The notes under the pieces are model-generated. The model made no database searches, was not told where the DNA came from, and saw only the letters and a program-made list of their open reading frames with translations. The translations under genes and the position numbers were made by a program. DNA of 64,000 nt from Mesonia mobilis DSM 19841 (GTDB taxonomy: Bacteria > Bacteroidota > Bacteroidia > Flavobacteriales > Flavobacteriaceae). Each line of letters opens with the position of its first letter. The stretch's first letter is position 1. Location: NCBI RefSeq assembly GCF_000423405.1, contig NZ_AUHX01000001.1:124001-188000 (forward strand), in the 5' to 3' direction. This document shows, piece after piece, positions 27,704 to 37,175 of this stretch.

Positions 27704-30559
27704 ATGCCTAAAAACAAAGACCTCAAAAGTATTTTAATTATTGGATCGGGACCAATTATTATTGGTCAAGCTTGTGAATTTGATTATTCTGGTACACAAG
27801 CCCTACGTTCTCTGCGAGAAGACGGGATAGAAACTATTCTTATTAATTCTAACCCCGCAACAATTATGACAGATCCGTCGATGGCAGATCATGTCTATTT
27901 AAAACCCCTCACCACCAAATCGATTATCGAAATTTTAAAAGAGCATCCGCAAATCGATGCTGTTTTACCAACGATGGGTGGGCAAACCGCATTAAATCTT
28001 TGTATCGAGGCAGATGAAAAAGGTATTTGGGAAGATTTTAATGTGAAGCTTATCGGGGTAGATATTAATGCAATTAATATTACTGAAGATAGAGAACAAT
28101 TTAGAGAGTTAATGGGCAAAATAGATGTTCCAATGGCTCCACAAGCAACAGCAACTTCTTTTTTAAGAGGAAAAGAGATTGCACAAGAATTTGGTTTTCC
28201 GCTAGTAATTAGAGCTTCTTACACCCTGGGAGGCGCAGGAGCCGGAATTGTTTACAAAGAAGAAGACTTCGACGAGATGTTAACTAGAGGTCTAGAAGTT
28301 TCGCCAATTCACGAAGTGATGATCGATAAGGCGATGATGGGTTGGAAAGAATATGAGCTAGAACTTCTTCGCGATAAAAATGATAATGTGGTTATTATTT
28401 GTACCATTGAGAATATGGACCCAATGGGTATTCATACAGGAGATTCGATCACTGTAGCGCCGGCAATGACGCTTAGTGATACCACTTTCCAGAAAATGCG
28501 TGATATGGCCATTAAAATGATGCGTAGTATCGGTGATTTCTCAGGAGGTTGTAACGTGCAATTTGCGGTAAGCCCAGACGATAAAGAAGACATTATCGCT
28601 ATCGAAATTAATCCGCGTGTATCTCGTTCTTCAGCATTAGCATCAAAAGCAACAGGATATCCTATCGCAAAAATCGCTTCAAAATTAGCATTAGGTTATA
28701 CCTTAGATGAATTAGATAACCAGATTACCAAAACTACTTCAGCATTATTCGAACCAACATTAGATTACGTAATTGTAAAAATACCACGTTGGAACTTCGA
28801 TAAATTTGAAGGATCAGACAGAACCTTAGGTTTACAGATGAAAGCGGTAGGAGAAGTAATGGGTATTGGCCGTTCTTTCCAAGAAGCGCTTCATAAAGCT
28901 ACACAATCTTTAGAGATTAAGCGTAATGGTTTAGGCGCAGATGGTAAAGGTTACACCGATTACGATACCATTATCGATAAATTAACTCACGCTAGCTGGG
29001 ATCGCGTATTTGTGATTTATGATGCAATACAATTAGGTATTCCGTTAAGTAGAATTCACGAGATCACGAAGATCGATATGTGGTTCTTAAAACAATATGA
29101 AGAGCTTTACCACTTAGAGAAAGAAATTTCTTCTAAATATACGATCGATACCATTAATAAAGAAATTTTACTCGAAGCAAAACAAAAAGGTTATGGTGAT
29201 CGCCAGATCGCTTTTATGCTGAAGTGCTTAGAGAGTGAAGTTCATAAAAAACGTGAAGAATTAAATATTAATCGCGTTTATAAATTAGTAGATACGTGTG
29301 CGGCAGAGTTTGAAGCTCAAACACCTTATTATTATTCAACTTTTGAAAGTGAAGTTGAAACTGCCGATGGTACAAAATATGTAGAAAACGAAAGTGAAGT
29401 TTCAGACCGTAAAAAGATCGTAGTTTTAGGTTCTGGTCCTAACCGAATTGGTCAAGGGATCGAGTTTGATTACTGTTGTGTTCACGGAGTTTTAGCAGCT
29501 TCTGAAGCGGGTTACGAAACCATTATGATCAACTGTAATCCAGAAACGGTGTCTACCGATTTTGATGTAGCAGATAAACTTTATTTCGAGCCGGTTTTCT
29601 GGGAGCATATTTACGATATCATTAAACACGAAAATCCGGAAGGTGTGATCGTTCAGTTAGGTGGGCAAACTGCCCTTAAATTAGCTGAAAAATTAGACCG
29701 CTACGGAATTAAAATTATGGGAACCAGCTACCAAGCTTTAGATTTAGCTGAAGATCGTGGTAGTTTCTCTAAATTATTACAAGACAATAACATTCCTTAC
29801 CCAGATTTTGGTACGGCAGAAACTGCAGATGAAGCCTTAGCTTTAGCAGATGAGTTAGATTTCCCAATTTTAGTGCGTCCTTCTTACGTATTAGGAGGTC
29901 AAGGAATGAAGATCGTGATCAATAAAAAAGAATTAGAAGCGCACGTCGTAGATTTATTAAGAAAAATACCAAACAATAAATTACTGTTAGACCATTATTT
30001 AGATGGCGCAATCGAAGCTGAAGCAGATGCGATCTGCGATGGAGAAGATGTTTATATTATTGGTATTATGGAGCATATTGAACCTTGTGGTATTCACTCG
30101 GGAGATTCAAATGCGTTGCTTCCTCCGTTTAATTTAGGAGATTTAGTACTTCAGCAAATAAAAGATCATACGCGTAAAATTGCGTTAGCATTAGATACGG
30201 TTGGTTTAATCAACATTCAGTTTGCAATTAAAGACGACAAAGTTTACATTATCGAAGCCAATCCAAGAGCATCGAGAACTGTTCCGTTTATTGCAAAAGC
30301 TTATGGTGAGCCTTATGTAAATTATGCAACTAAGGTGATGTTAGGCGATAAAAAGATCAAAGATTTCGAATTTAATCCGCAATTAGAGGGTTATGCGATC
30401 AAACAACCGGTATTCTCTTTTAACAAATTCCCGAAAGTAAATAAACAATTAGGACCAGAGATGAAGAGTACAGGAGAAAGTATCTTATTTATCAAAGATT
30501 TAAAAGACGACGATTTTTACGAGCTTTACGCAAGACGTAAAATGTACTTAACTAGATAA
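27704..30559 (+). CDS. carB: Carbamoyl-phosphate synthase large subunit, lacking the allosteric domain
   Basis: CarB makes carbamoyl phosphate for arginine and pyrimidines, using ammonia from the CarA subunit. The 951 residues hold both ATP-grasp halves: the first opens LIIGSGPIIIGQACEFDYSG and has RASYTLGGAGAGIV; the second opens VVLGSGPNRIGQGIEFDYCC and has RPSYVLGGQGMKIV. The usual protein is about 1070 residues. This one ends just after the second synthase domain (DDFYELYARRKMYLTR), where the methylglyoxal-synthase-like domain that binds UMP, IMP or ornithine would begin. The stop is followed at once by a clean terminator, so the gene is whole. carA is not adjacent. Confidence 0.96.
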   Translation: MPKNKDLKSILIIGSGPIIIGQACEFDYSGTQALRSLREDGIETILINSNPATIMTDPSMADHVYLKPLTTKSIIEILKEHPQIDAVLPTMGGQTALNLCIEADEKGIWEDFNVKLIGVDINAINITEDREQFRELMGKIDVPMAPQATATSFLRGKEIAQEFGFPLVIRASYTLGGAGAGIVYKEEDFDEMLTRGLEVSPIHEVMIDKAMMGWKEYELELLRDKNDNVVIICTIENMDPMGIHTGDSITVAPAMTLSDTTFQKMRDMAIKMMRSIGDFSGGCNVQFAVSPDDKEDIIAIEINPRVSRSSALASKATGYPIAKIASKLALGYTLDELDNQITKTTSALFEPTLDYVIVKIPRWNFDKFEGSDRTLGLQMKAVGEVMGIGRSFQEALHKATQSLEIKRNGLGADGKGYTDYDTIIDKLTHASWDRVFVIYDAIQLGIPLSRIHEITKIDMWFLKQYEELYHLEKEISSKYTIDTINKEILLEAKQKGYGDRQIAFMLKCLESEVHKKREELNINRVYKLVDTCAAEFEAQTPYYYSTFESEVETADGTKYVENESEVSDRKKIVVLGSGPNRIGQGIEFDYCCVHGVLAASEAGYETIMINCNPETVSTDFDVADKLYFEPVFWEHIYDIIKHENPEGVIVQLGGQTALKLAEKLDRYGIKIMGTSYQALDLAEDRGSFSKLLQDNNIPYPDFGTAETADEALALADELDFPILVRPSYVLGGQGMKIVINKKELEAHVVDLLRKIPNNKLLLDHYLDGAIEAEADAICDGEDVYIIGIMEHIEPCGIHSGDSNALLPPFNLGDLVLQQIKDHTRKIALALDTVGLINIQFAIKDDKVYIIEANPRASRTVPFIAKAYGEPYVNYATKVMLGDKKIKDFEFNPQLEGYAIKQPVFSFNKFPKVNKQLGPEMKSTGESILFIKDLKDDDFYELYARRKMYLTR

Positions 30560-30570
30560 TACTTATGAAT

Positions 30571-30603
30571 GGCCTGAAATATTTAATTTTCAGGCCTTTT
30601 TTT
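30571..30603 (+). terminator. Terminator of carB
   Basis: Stem GGCCTGAAA / TTTCAGGCC, 8-nt AT loop, then seven T residues, 11 bp after the carB stop. Confidence 0.9.
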
Positions 30604-30616
30604 ATAGCACAAAAAG

Positions 30617-30648
30617 TTTGGTTATATAAAACCGCTGCTCTAATTTTG
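30617..30648 (+). promoter_or_regulatory. Consensus promoter of the efflux operon, nearly leaderless
   Basis: TTTG at 30617-30620 and TAATTTTG at 30641-30648, spacing 20 bp. The -7 box ends only 8 bp before the ATG at 30657, so the mRNA would start within a few bases of the start codon. Confidence 0.75.
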
Positions 30649-30656
30649 CATTCGTA

Positions 30657-31088
30657 ATGAGAAAGACATTTTCAAAATATATATTGTCTTTAACTATTCT
30701 TTTATTAGGAGTAGCTAACCTCTATGCAAATACTTCAGCACTTTCTGTTAATTTATTTGATACTACTTTAAATGAATTAACGCAAGAAGCAAAAACGCAA
30801 ACAGACGATGATCATCTAGCGTTTATTACTTCAAGCTCTTCAGACTCAGAAAAACATCGCAAAGAATATGAAGAGCGTGTTACCGAAGAAGAATTTGAAG
30901 AAGATATTTCTTCCTCAAAAAAAATTACAGATCAAGTACAGCATAAATTAGCTTCTTTATTGTATGCTTTTCTGCTTGATTATCATTTTTCAGAACAAAA
31001 CCACGATTGCTTTTCTAGTCACGAGCAATTTTCCAATCTAACAAGTCATACCCCGTTATACATAAGACTTTGCGTATATAGGTTATGA
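30657..31088 (+). CDS. Small exported protein leading the efflux operon
   Basis: I do not recognise this family. The 143-residue chain has a signal peptide (about 1-24, ending LYANTS), a very acidic middle with a run of serines (ITSSSSDSEK, then EERVTEEEFEEDISSS) and a C-terminal half rich in aromatic residues (LASLLYAFLLDYHF) ending LYIRLCVYRL. The promoter directly before it and the RND operon 175 bp after it suggest it is the first gene of that operon. A role as a periplasmic sensor or adaptor is a guess. Confidence 0.7.
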   Translation: MRKTFSKYILSLTILLLGVANLYANTSALSVNLFDTTLNELTQEAKTQTDDDHLAFITSSSSDSEKHRKEYEERVTEEEFEEDISSSKKITDQVQHKLASLLYAFLLDYHFSEQNHDCFSSHEQFSNLTSHTPLYIRLCVYRL

Positions 31089-31101
31089 TTTTTTACTTTA
31101 A

Positions 31102-31135
31102 GTAAACCCGGCTTTTTCAGCTTATTTGGGTTTAC
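31102..31135 (+). terminator. Possible weak terminator or attenuator before the efflux pump
   Basis: Stem GTAAACCC / GGGTTTAC with an 18-nt loop, followed by CTTTTC and not a pure T run. It lies between the small exported protein gene and the pump genes, so it may reduce, but not stop, transcription into the pump. Confidence 0.45.
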
Positions 31136-31263
31136 CTTTTCTCAACTTTTAGACTGAAGTAATTAACGAACAAAACTCGATTGTTTAAAGATCGCAGTTT
31201 TCTTTCGTGATGATCTTCATTCTTATTCTCAATTTCCAATAACATTTTAAATTAAAGTAAATC

Positions 31264-32346
31264 ATGATGAGGAGAATTCTCATGTTCATGAGCTTGTGTA
31301 CCATTGTTTTAACAAGCTGTGAATCTAAAAAACACCACGAAGAGTTAGAATCGAAATACTTAGTGAGTAGCCCGATTAGAAAAGACACCTTAATTAGTAA
31401 CGAATATGTGGCGCAGGTGCGTTCGATAAGAAATATAGAAATTCGAGCACAAGAGCGCGGTTATTTGCAAGATATTTATGTAGATGAAGGTGATTTTGTA
31501 AAGAAAGGGCAGTTAATGTTTAGAATCATGCCTAAACTTTACGAAGCAGAGCAGCAAAAAGCAAAAGCTGAAGCAGATTTTGCTAGAATAGAATATGAAA
31601 ATACAAAAGTATTAGCCGATAGTAATGTAGTGGCCAAAAACGAATTAGCGATGGCAAAAGCACATTACGATAAAGCAAATGCAGAATTAGCCCTGGCAAA
31701 TGTTCATTTAGAATTTACTACCATTCGTGCACCGTTTGATGGTATTGTAGACCGTTTACACCTAAAGTTGGGAAGCTTAGTAGATGAAGGAGATTTGCTA
31801 ACTACACTTTCAGATAATAGTGAAATGTGGGTGTATTACAATGTTCCTGAAGCTGAATACTTAGATTACAAGTCGAATAAAAATTCAGAAGAAAAGAAAG
31901 AGGTAGAATTATTAATGGCAAACAATAAAATCTATAACCAAAAAGGAGTTGTAGAAACTATTGAAGGTGAATTTAATAACGAAACCGGTAACATCGCTTT
32001 TAGAGCAAACTTCCCTAATCCGGACGGACTGTTGAGACACGGAGAAACCGGAAGTATTCTTACTAAAATTCCTTATAAAAACGCATTACTCATTCCGCAG
32101 AAAGCAACCTTCGAGGTATTGAGCAAGCATTATGCTTATGTGGTAAATGAAGAAGGTAAAATAGAAGCTAGAGAAATTAGTGTACAAGCTGAATTACCAC
32201 ATGTTTATCTAATTAGTGACGGTTTAACCGTAGATGATAAAATTCTACTCGAAGGAATTAGAAAAGTAAGAGATGGCGATCACATAAAGTTTGATTTTGA
32301 AGAGCCTGAAGAGGTGATCGCACATTTAGAATTATACGCAGAATAA
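31264..32346 (+). CDS. RND efflux periplasmic adaptor lipoprotein (membrane fusion protein)
   Basis: This adaptor links the inner membrane pump to the outer membrane channel. The 360 residues include a lipobox LTSC (Cys19), a split lipoyl domain (IRAQERGYLQDIYVDEGDFV and FTTIRAPFDGIVDRLHLKLG), a short alpha-hairpin (about 95-145), and beta-barrel and membrane-proximal domains. This is the AcrA/MexA type. It is followed by the pump gene after 22 bp. The start could also be the second Met. Confidence 0.94.
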   Translation: MMRRILMFMSLCTIVLTSCESKKHHEELESKYLVSSPIRKDTLISNEYVAQVRSIRNIEIRAQERGYLQDIYVDEGDFVKKGQLMFRIMPKLYEAEQQKAKAEADFARIEYENTKVLADSNVVAKNELAMAKAHYDKANAELALANVHLEFTTIRAPFDGIVDRLHLKLGSLVDEGDLLTTLSDNSEMWVYYNVPEAEYLDYKSNKNSEEKKEVELLMANNKIYNQKGVVETIEGEFNNETGNIAFRANFPNPDGLLRHGETGSILTKIPYKNALLIPQKATFEVLSKHYAYVVNEEGKIEAREISVQAELPHVYLISDGLTVDDKILLEGIRKVRDGDHIKFDFEEPEEVIAHLELYAE

Positions 32347-32368
32347 TTCAACTTAAAATTTAAAAATC

Positions 32369-35300
32369 ATGTTTAAACGATTTATACACAGACCTGTATT
32401 TGCTATCGTTATTCCAATAATAATAGTTTTTATGGGGTCGCTGGCAATCAAACAATTGCCAATATCACAATTTCCGCAGATTGCTCCAACCACGGTAAAT
32501 ATTTTCGTGGCATATCCGGGAGCAAGTGCCGATGTTTTAGTAAAATCAACCCTAATTACCTTAGAGAACTCCATTAACGGAGTACAAGGAATGCGGTATA
32601 TTGCTACCGATGCTACCAGTGCCGGTGAAGCTACGTTACGAGTAATTTTTGAACCGGGAACAGATCCTAACGATGCGGTCGTCCGAGTGAAAACCAGGGT
32701 CGATAAAGTAATGCCATTGCTCCCCGAGTTAGTTCAACGAGAAGGAGTTACCATTACGCCAATCCAACCGAGTATGTTAATGTACGTTAACCTCTATTCA
32801 AAAAGTAAAAGTATGGATGAAAAGTATCTATACAATTATGCCAATGTAAAAATGATCCCTGAAATTAACCGGATTAAAGGTATTGCTAAATCAAATATTT
32901 TAGGGAGTCGTAAATATGCGATGCGTGTTTGGTTAAACCCCGATAGAATGAGAGCTTACGAGGTTTCTGTAGATGAAGTGATGGAAGCTATGCAAAAGCA
33001 AAGTATTGTAGGACGCCCGGGACGTTTAGGTCGTAGTTCGGGTATCGAAGCACAATCTTTAGAATATGTTTTAACTTACAAAGGAAGGTATAACGAACCG
33101 GAGCAATACGAGAACATTATTATTCGAGCAAATGCCGATGGCGAGAGTTTACATTTAAAAGATATTGGTCGAGTAGAGTTGGGAAGCGAATTTTTCGATA
33201 TTTACTCCAATTTAGATGGTCATCCTTCCGCAGCTATCGTTTTAAAACAAAGTTACGGTAGTAATGCAAGCGATGTGATCGATGAAGTAAAAGCCAAGTT
33301 AGAAGATATGCGAGAAGACTTCCCACCCGGGATGGATTATAAACTTAGCTACGACGTTTCTCAGTTTTTAGACGCTTCCATCGAACAAGTGGTGCATACG
33401 CTTCGAGATGCATTCTTTTTAGTGGCAATTGTAGTATTTATTTTCTTAGGCGATTGGCGATCCACCTTAATTCCTATTTTGGCGGTTCCGGTTTCTTTGA
33501 TCGGAGCGTTTTTTGTGATTCAGTTTTTTGGTATTTCAATTAACTTGGTCACACTATTTGCTTTAGTGTTAGCCATTGGTATTGTGGTCGATGATGCGAT
33601 TGTGGTGGTAGAAGCGGTTCACGCAAAATTCGAAGAGCATCCAGACATTTCCCCATATTTAGCAGTAAAACAAGTGCTAGGTGAAATTGGTGGAGCCATT
33701 ATCGCAATTACCATGGTCATGGTTTCGGTGTTTTTGCCAATTTCATTTATGTCTGGACCGGTAGGAACGTTTTATAGACAGTTCTCGATCACAATGGCAA
33801 GTTCAATAGTAATTTCAGCCATAATTGCTTTAACCCTTACACCGGTACTGTGTGCAATGTTGCTGAAGAATAATCACGGAAAAGAGAAAAAACAAAACCT
33901 CTTGACCAAAGGCCTAGATAAGTTTAATAGTGGTTTCGATAAACTTACCGGTAAATACGTAAATGTGTTGAAGCGAATTGTGAGTAGAAGATGGCTTACT
34001 TTCGGAATTTTAATTGCCTTCTGCGCCGGTATTTATTTAGAAAGTCAAGTCTTGCCTTCAGGTTTCGTACCCAGTGAAGATCAAGGAACTATTTATGCGA
34101 TTATTCAAACGCCACCGGGAGCAACTTTAGAACGTACCAACGAAGTTTCTAAAAAACTACAAGCCATCTGTGAAGAGGTTGAAGGTATCGAGTCGGTTTC
34201 TTCTTTGGCAGGTTACGAGATTATGACCGAAGGTCGTGGTTCTAATGCCGGTACGTGTTTAATAAACCTTAAAAAATGGTCAGATCGAGAACACACGGTA
34301 ACCGAAATTATGGAAGAGCTCGAAGAAAAATCGAAAGATTTAGGAGCCATTATCGAGTTTTTCGAGCCGCCGGCAATTCCTGGGTTTGGTTCTTCAGGAG
34401 GTTTTTCAATGCGTTTGTTAGATGAAAATACCGAAACCGATTATCAGGATTTCGATAAGATCAATCAAGAATTTATGGAAGATCTTAGAAAGCGTCCCGA
34501 GCTTAAAGGTTTATTTACCTTCTTTGCTGCTAATTATCCGCAATACGAACTCGAATTTAATAACGAGTTAGCGATGCAGAAAGGAGTTTCAATCGGCGAT
34601 GCGATGGAAAATCTGAATATTCTAATCGGGAGTACGTACGAACAAGGTTTTATTAAATTCAACCGTTTCTTTAAAGTTTATGTACAATCAGACCCTAAAT
34701 TTAGACGATTACCTTCAGATGTACTGAATATGTATGTAAAAAATGAACACGGTGAAATGGTTCCTTATTCAGCATTTATGAAACTGAAAAAAATGCAAGG
34801 TCCTAACGAGATCACGCGTTTCAATATGTATAATTCAGCCTCTATTCGCGGTTTACCTGCTGAAGGTTATACCACGGCAGATGCGATACAGGCTATTCGA
34901 GAAGTAGCGGAAGAAACTTTACCTAAAAACTACGATATCGCTTGGGAAGGTCTTTCTTACGATGAAGCGCAACGTGGTAACGAATCGATCTATATTTTCT
35001 TGATCGTCTTGGTATTTGTTTATTTTGTTTTAGCCGCACAATACGAAAGTTTCATTATTCCGTTAACCGTTATTTTTTCTTTACCGGTCGGAGTATTCGG
35101 CTCGTTTATGCTACTCAAATTAATGGGCTTACAAAACGATATTTATGCTCAAATAGGCTTGATTATGTTAGTCGGTTTATTGGGTAAAAATGCGGTATTA
35201 ATCGTCGAGTTTGCAGTGCTGAAACACAAAGAAGGCTTAAGCATTTTACAAGCAGCTATCGAAGGTGCAAAAGTACGTTTTCGACCAATTTTAATGACGT

Positions 35301-35533
35301 CTTTTGCTTTTATCGCAGGTTTAATTCCATTGATTGTTGCTACCGGAGCCGGAGCTGTTGGAAATAGAACTTTAGGAGCTTCAGCTTTAGGCGGAATGCT
35401 TTTCGGTACTGTTTTCGGGGTAATTATTGTTCCCGGTTTGTACTACATTTTTGGCAGTCTCGCCGAAGGAAAATCGCTAATTAAATTCGAAGAGGAAACT
35501 CCATTAACTGAAGATTTTGAGTATGATGAATAG
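32369..35533 (+). CDS. RND multidrug efflux permease (HAE1/AcrB type)
   Basis: This is a proton-driven pump of the AcrB/MexB group. The 1054 residues have twelve predicted membrane helices and two large periplasmic loops. Visible signatures are the N-terminal MFKRFIHRPVFAIVIPIIIV, the proton-relay Asp pair in ALVLAIGIVVDDAIVVVEAV, GPVGTFYRQFSITMASSIVI, and the TM10-11 region VGLLGKNAVLIVEFAV with its Lys. The length is normal. Substrates cannot be inferred from sequence alone. Confidence 0.96.
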   Translation: MFKRFIHRPVFAIVIPIIIVFMGSLAIKQLPISQFPQIAPTTVNIFVAYPGASADVLVKSTLITLENSINGVQGMRYIATDATSAGEATLRVIFEPGTDPNDAVVRVKTRVDKVMPLLPELVQREGVTITPIQPSMLMYVNLYSKSKSMDEKYLYNYANVKMIPEINRIKGIAKSNILGSRKYAMRVWLNPDRMRAYEVSVDEVMEAMQKQSIVGRPGRLGRSSGIEAQSLEYVLTYKGRYNEPEQYENIIIRANADGESLHLKDIGRVELGSEFFDIYSNLDGHPSAAIVLKQSYGSNASDVIDEVKAKLEDMREDFPPGMDYKLSYDVSQFLDASIEQVVHTLRDAFFLVAIVVFIFLGDWRSTLIPILAVPVSLIGAFFVIQFFGISINLVTLFALVLAIGIVVDDAIVVVEAVHAKFEEHPDISPYLAVKQVLGEIGGAIIAITMVMVSVFLPISFMSGPVGTFYRQFSITMASSIVISAIIALTLTPVLCAMLLKNNHGKEKKQNLLTKGLDKFNSGFDKLTGKYVNVLKRIVSRRWLTFGILIAFCAGIYLESQVLPSGFVPSEDQGTIYAIIQTPPGATLERTNEVSKKLQAICEEVEGIESVSSLAGYEIMTEGRGSNAGTCLINLKKWSDREHTVTEIMEELEEKSKDLGAIIEFFEPPAIPGFGSSGGFSMRLLDENTETDYQDFDKINQEFMEDLRKRPELKGLFTFFAANYPQYELEFNNELAMQKGVSIGDAMENLNILIGSTYEQGFIKFNRFFKVYVQSDPKFRRLPSDVLNMYVKNEHGEMVPYSAFMKLKKMQGPNEITRFNMYNSASIRGLPAEGYTTADAIQAIREVAEETLPKNYDIAWEGLSYDEAQRGNESIYIFLIVLVFVYFVLAAQYESFIIPLTVIFSLPVGVFGSFMLLKLMGLQNDIYAQIGLIMLVGLLGKNAVLIVEFAVLKHKEGLSILQAAIEGAKVRFRPILMTSFAFIAGLIPLIVATGAGAVGNRTLGASALGGMLFGTVFGVIIVPGLYYIFGSLAEGKSLIKFEEETPLTEDFEYDE

Positions 35534-36998
35534 ATATAGAAAACAAAGAATAATAAACAGCTTCAGCATAAGTTTAGTACTACTTATGTTTACAGCTTGT
35601 GTTCCTTCATTAGTAAAGAAAACAGCAAATAAAGAAGTGCCTGCGAATTTTCATAATTCGCAGGATACACTTCCTGCTTTTGCGGGTACTCAAAAAGACA
35701 CGATGAGTAGTGCGCAAATTAATTGGAAAGAGTTTTTTACCGATCCGTATTTAAATAATTTGATTGAAGTCGGACTAGAAAACAATCAAGAGCTAAACAT
35801 TACTTTACAGGAAATACAAATTTCTCAGAATGAGGTACGCGCCAGAAAAGGAGAATATTTACCATATATAGGTTTACAAGCCGGCGGCGGAATCGAAAAA
35901 GCTGCTAAATATACACGTGATGGTGCTGTTGAAGAAAACTTGATTATTAGAGAAAATGAAGCATTTCCAGATCCGTTACCCGATTACCAAATAGGTGCTT
36001 ACGCCACTTGGGAAGTCGATGTTTGGAATAAACTTCATAATGCGAAAAAAGCCAGTGTATTTCGATATTTATCTTCTGTAGAAGGGAAAAATTTTATGGT
36101 GACCCATCTAATTGCAGAAATAGCCAATTCTTATTATGAATTATTAGCACTAGATAACCAATTAGAAATTATTCATCAAAATATCAATATTCAGAGCAAT
36201 GCGCTTCGCATCGTGAAATTGCAGAAACAAGCCGCGAGAGCTACAGAATTAGCTGTACAACGTTTTGAGGCTGAAGTTGCGAAAACAAAAAGCTTGCAAT
36301 TTGATATTCAACAGCAAATTGTAGAAACAGAAAATAGAATTAACTTTTTGGTAGGGCGTTACCCGCAACCTATAGAGAGAAATTCTGCGGCTTTTACAGA
36401 CTTGGTTCCTAAGCATATTCAAACCGGTATTCCTTCAGCAATGTTAGATAATCGTCCAGATATAAAACAGGCTGAATTAGACTTAAAAGCTGCCGAGTTA
36501 GATATAAAAGTAGCGAAAGCGAGATTTTATCCATCTTTAGGCATTTCAGCAAGCTTAGGTTATCAGGCTTTTAATGCGAAATACCTCTTAAAAACTCCGC
36601 AATCATTACTCTACAGTTTAGCAGGAGATATTACGGCGCCTTTAATCAACAGAAATGCCATAAAAGCAGATTACAATAGTGCGAATGCAATGCAAGTTCA
36701 AGCTGTATATAATTATGAACGTACCGTTTTAAATGCATATATCGAAGTTGCTAATAAGGTTTCTAGAATTAATAATCTCGAAAAAAGTTATGATCTTGTT
36801 GCGCATCAAGTAGAAGCTTTAACCAAGTCTATCGATATTTCTAATGGTTTATTTAGAAATGCACGTGCAGATTATATGGAGGTTTTGCTCACACAACGTG
36901 ATGCTTTAGAATCTAAATTCGAATTAATAGAAACTAAAAAGAAACAGATGAATGCTTTAGTGAATATCTACCAAGCGCTTGGCGGCGGTTGGCAGTAA
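35523..36998 (+). CDS. Outer membrane efflux channel (TolC/OprM, NodT type)
   Basis: This is the outer membrane part of the tripartite pump. I use the ATG that overlaps the pump gene by 11 bp (491 residues); a TTG two codons earlier is less likely. A lipobox FTAC marks it as a lipoprotein. Two OEP repeats follow: about 60-270 (NNLIEVGLENNQELNITLQE) and about 285-490 (DNRPDIKQAELDLKAAELD, then ARADYMEVLLTQRDALESK). The overlap implies coupled translation with the permease. A terminator follows. Confidence 0.95.
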   Translation: MMNRYRKQRIINSFSISLVLLMFTACVPSLVKKTANKEVPANFHNSQDTLPAFAGTQKDTMSSAQINWKEFFTDPYLNNLIEVGLENNQELNITLQEIQISQNEVRARKGEYLPYIGLQAGGGIEKAAKYTRDGAVEENLIIRENEAFPDPLPDYQIGAYATWEVDVWNKLHNAKKASVFRYLSSVEGKNFMVTHLIAEIANSYYELLALDNQLEIIHQNINIQSNALRIVKLQKQAARATELAVQRFEAEVAKTKSLQFDIQQQIVETENRINFLVGRYPQPIERNSAAFTDLVPKHIQTGIPSAMLDNRPDIKQAELDLKAAELDIKVAKARFYPSLGISASLGYQAFNAKYLLKTPQSLLYSLAGDITAPLINRNAIKADYNSANAMQVQAVYNYERTVLNAYIEVANKVSRINNLEKSYDLVAHQVEALTKSIDISNGLFRNARADYMEVLLTQRDALESKFELIETKKKQMNALVNIYQALGGGWQ

Positions 36999-37033
36999 CA
37001 TTGAGTTTAATTTGTTGGGTTAATTGAGAGAAG

Positions 37034-37063
37034 CCACGCTGTGTAATGCAGTGTGGTTTTTTT
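37034..37063 (+). terminator. Terminator of the efflux operon
   Basis: Stem CCACGCTG / CAGTGTGG (one G-T pair), 7-nt loop, then seven T residues, 35 bp after the channel gene. Confidence 0.85.
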
Positions 37064-37140
37064 ATGGAAGATGAAAAATTTAAAGTTAAGTAAACGTTGG
37101 TAAATAGTTAATAAAAGGTAACTTAATTAGATTATATTTT

Positions 37141-37148
37141 TATTTTTG
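37141..37148 (+). promoter_or_regulatory. Candidate -7 box for the porin gene
   Basis: TATTTTTG, a full match to TAnnTTTG, 27 bp before the porin ATG. No clear -33 box. Confidence 0.5.
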
Positions 37149-37175
37149 TAAGCCTAAAATAAATCATCAAAATTT

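Noticed and set aside
27704-30603. CarB truncated by mutation
   Set aside because: It ends at a domain boundary with a clean terminator 11 bp later and no leftover coding sequence.
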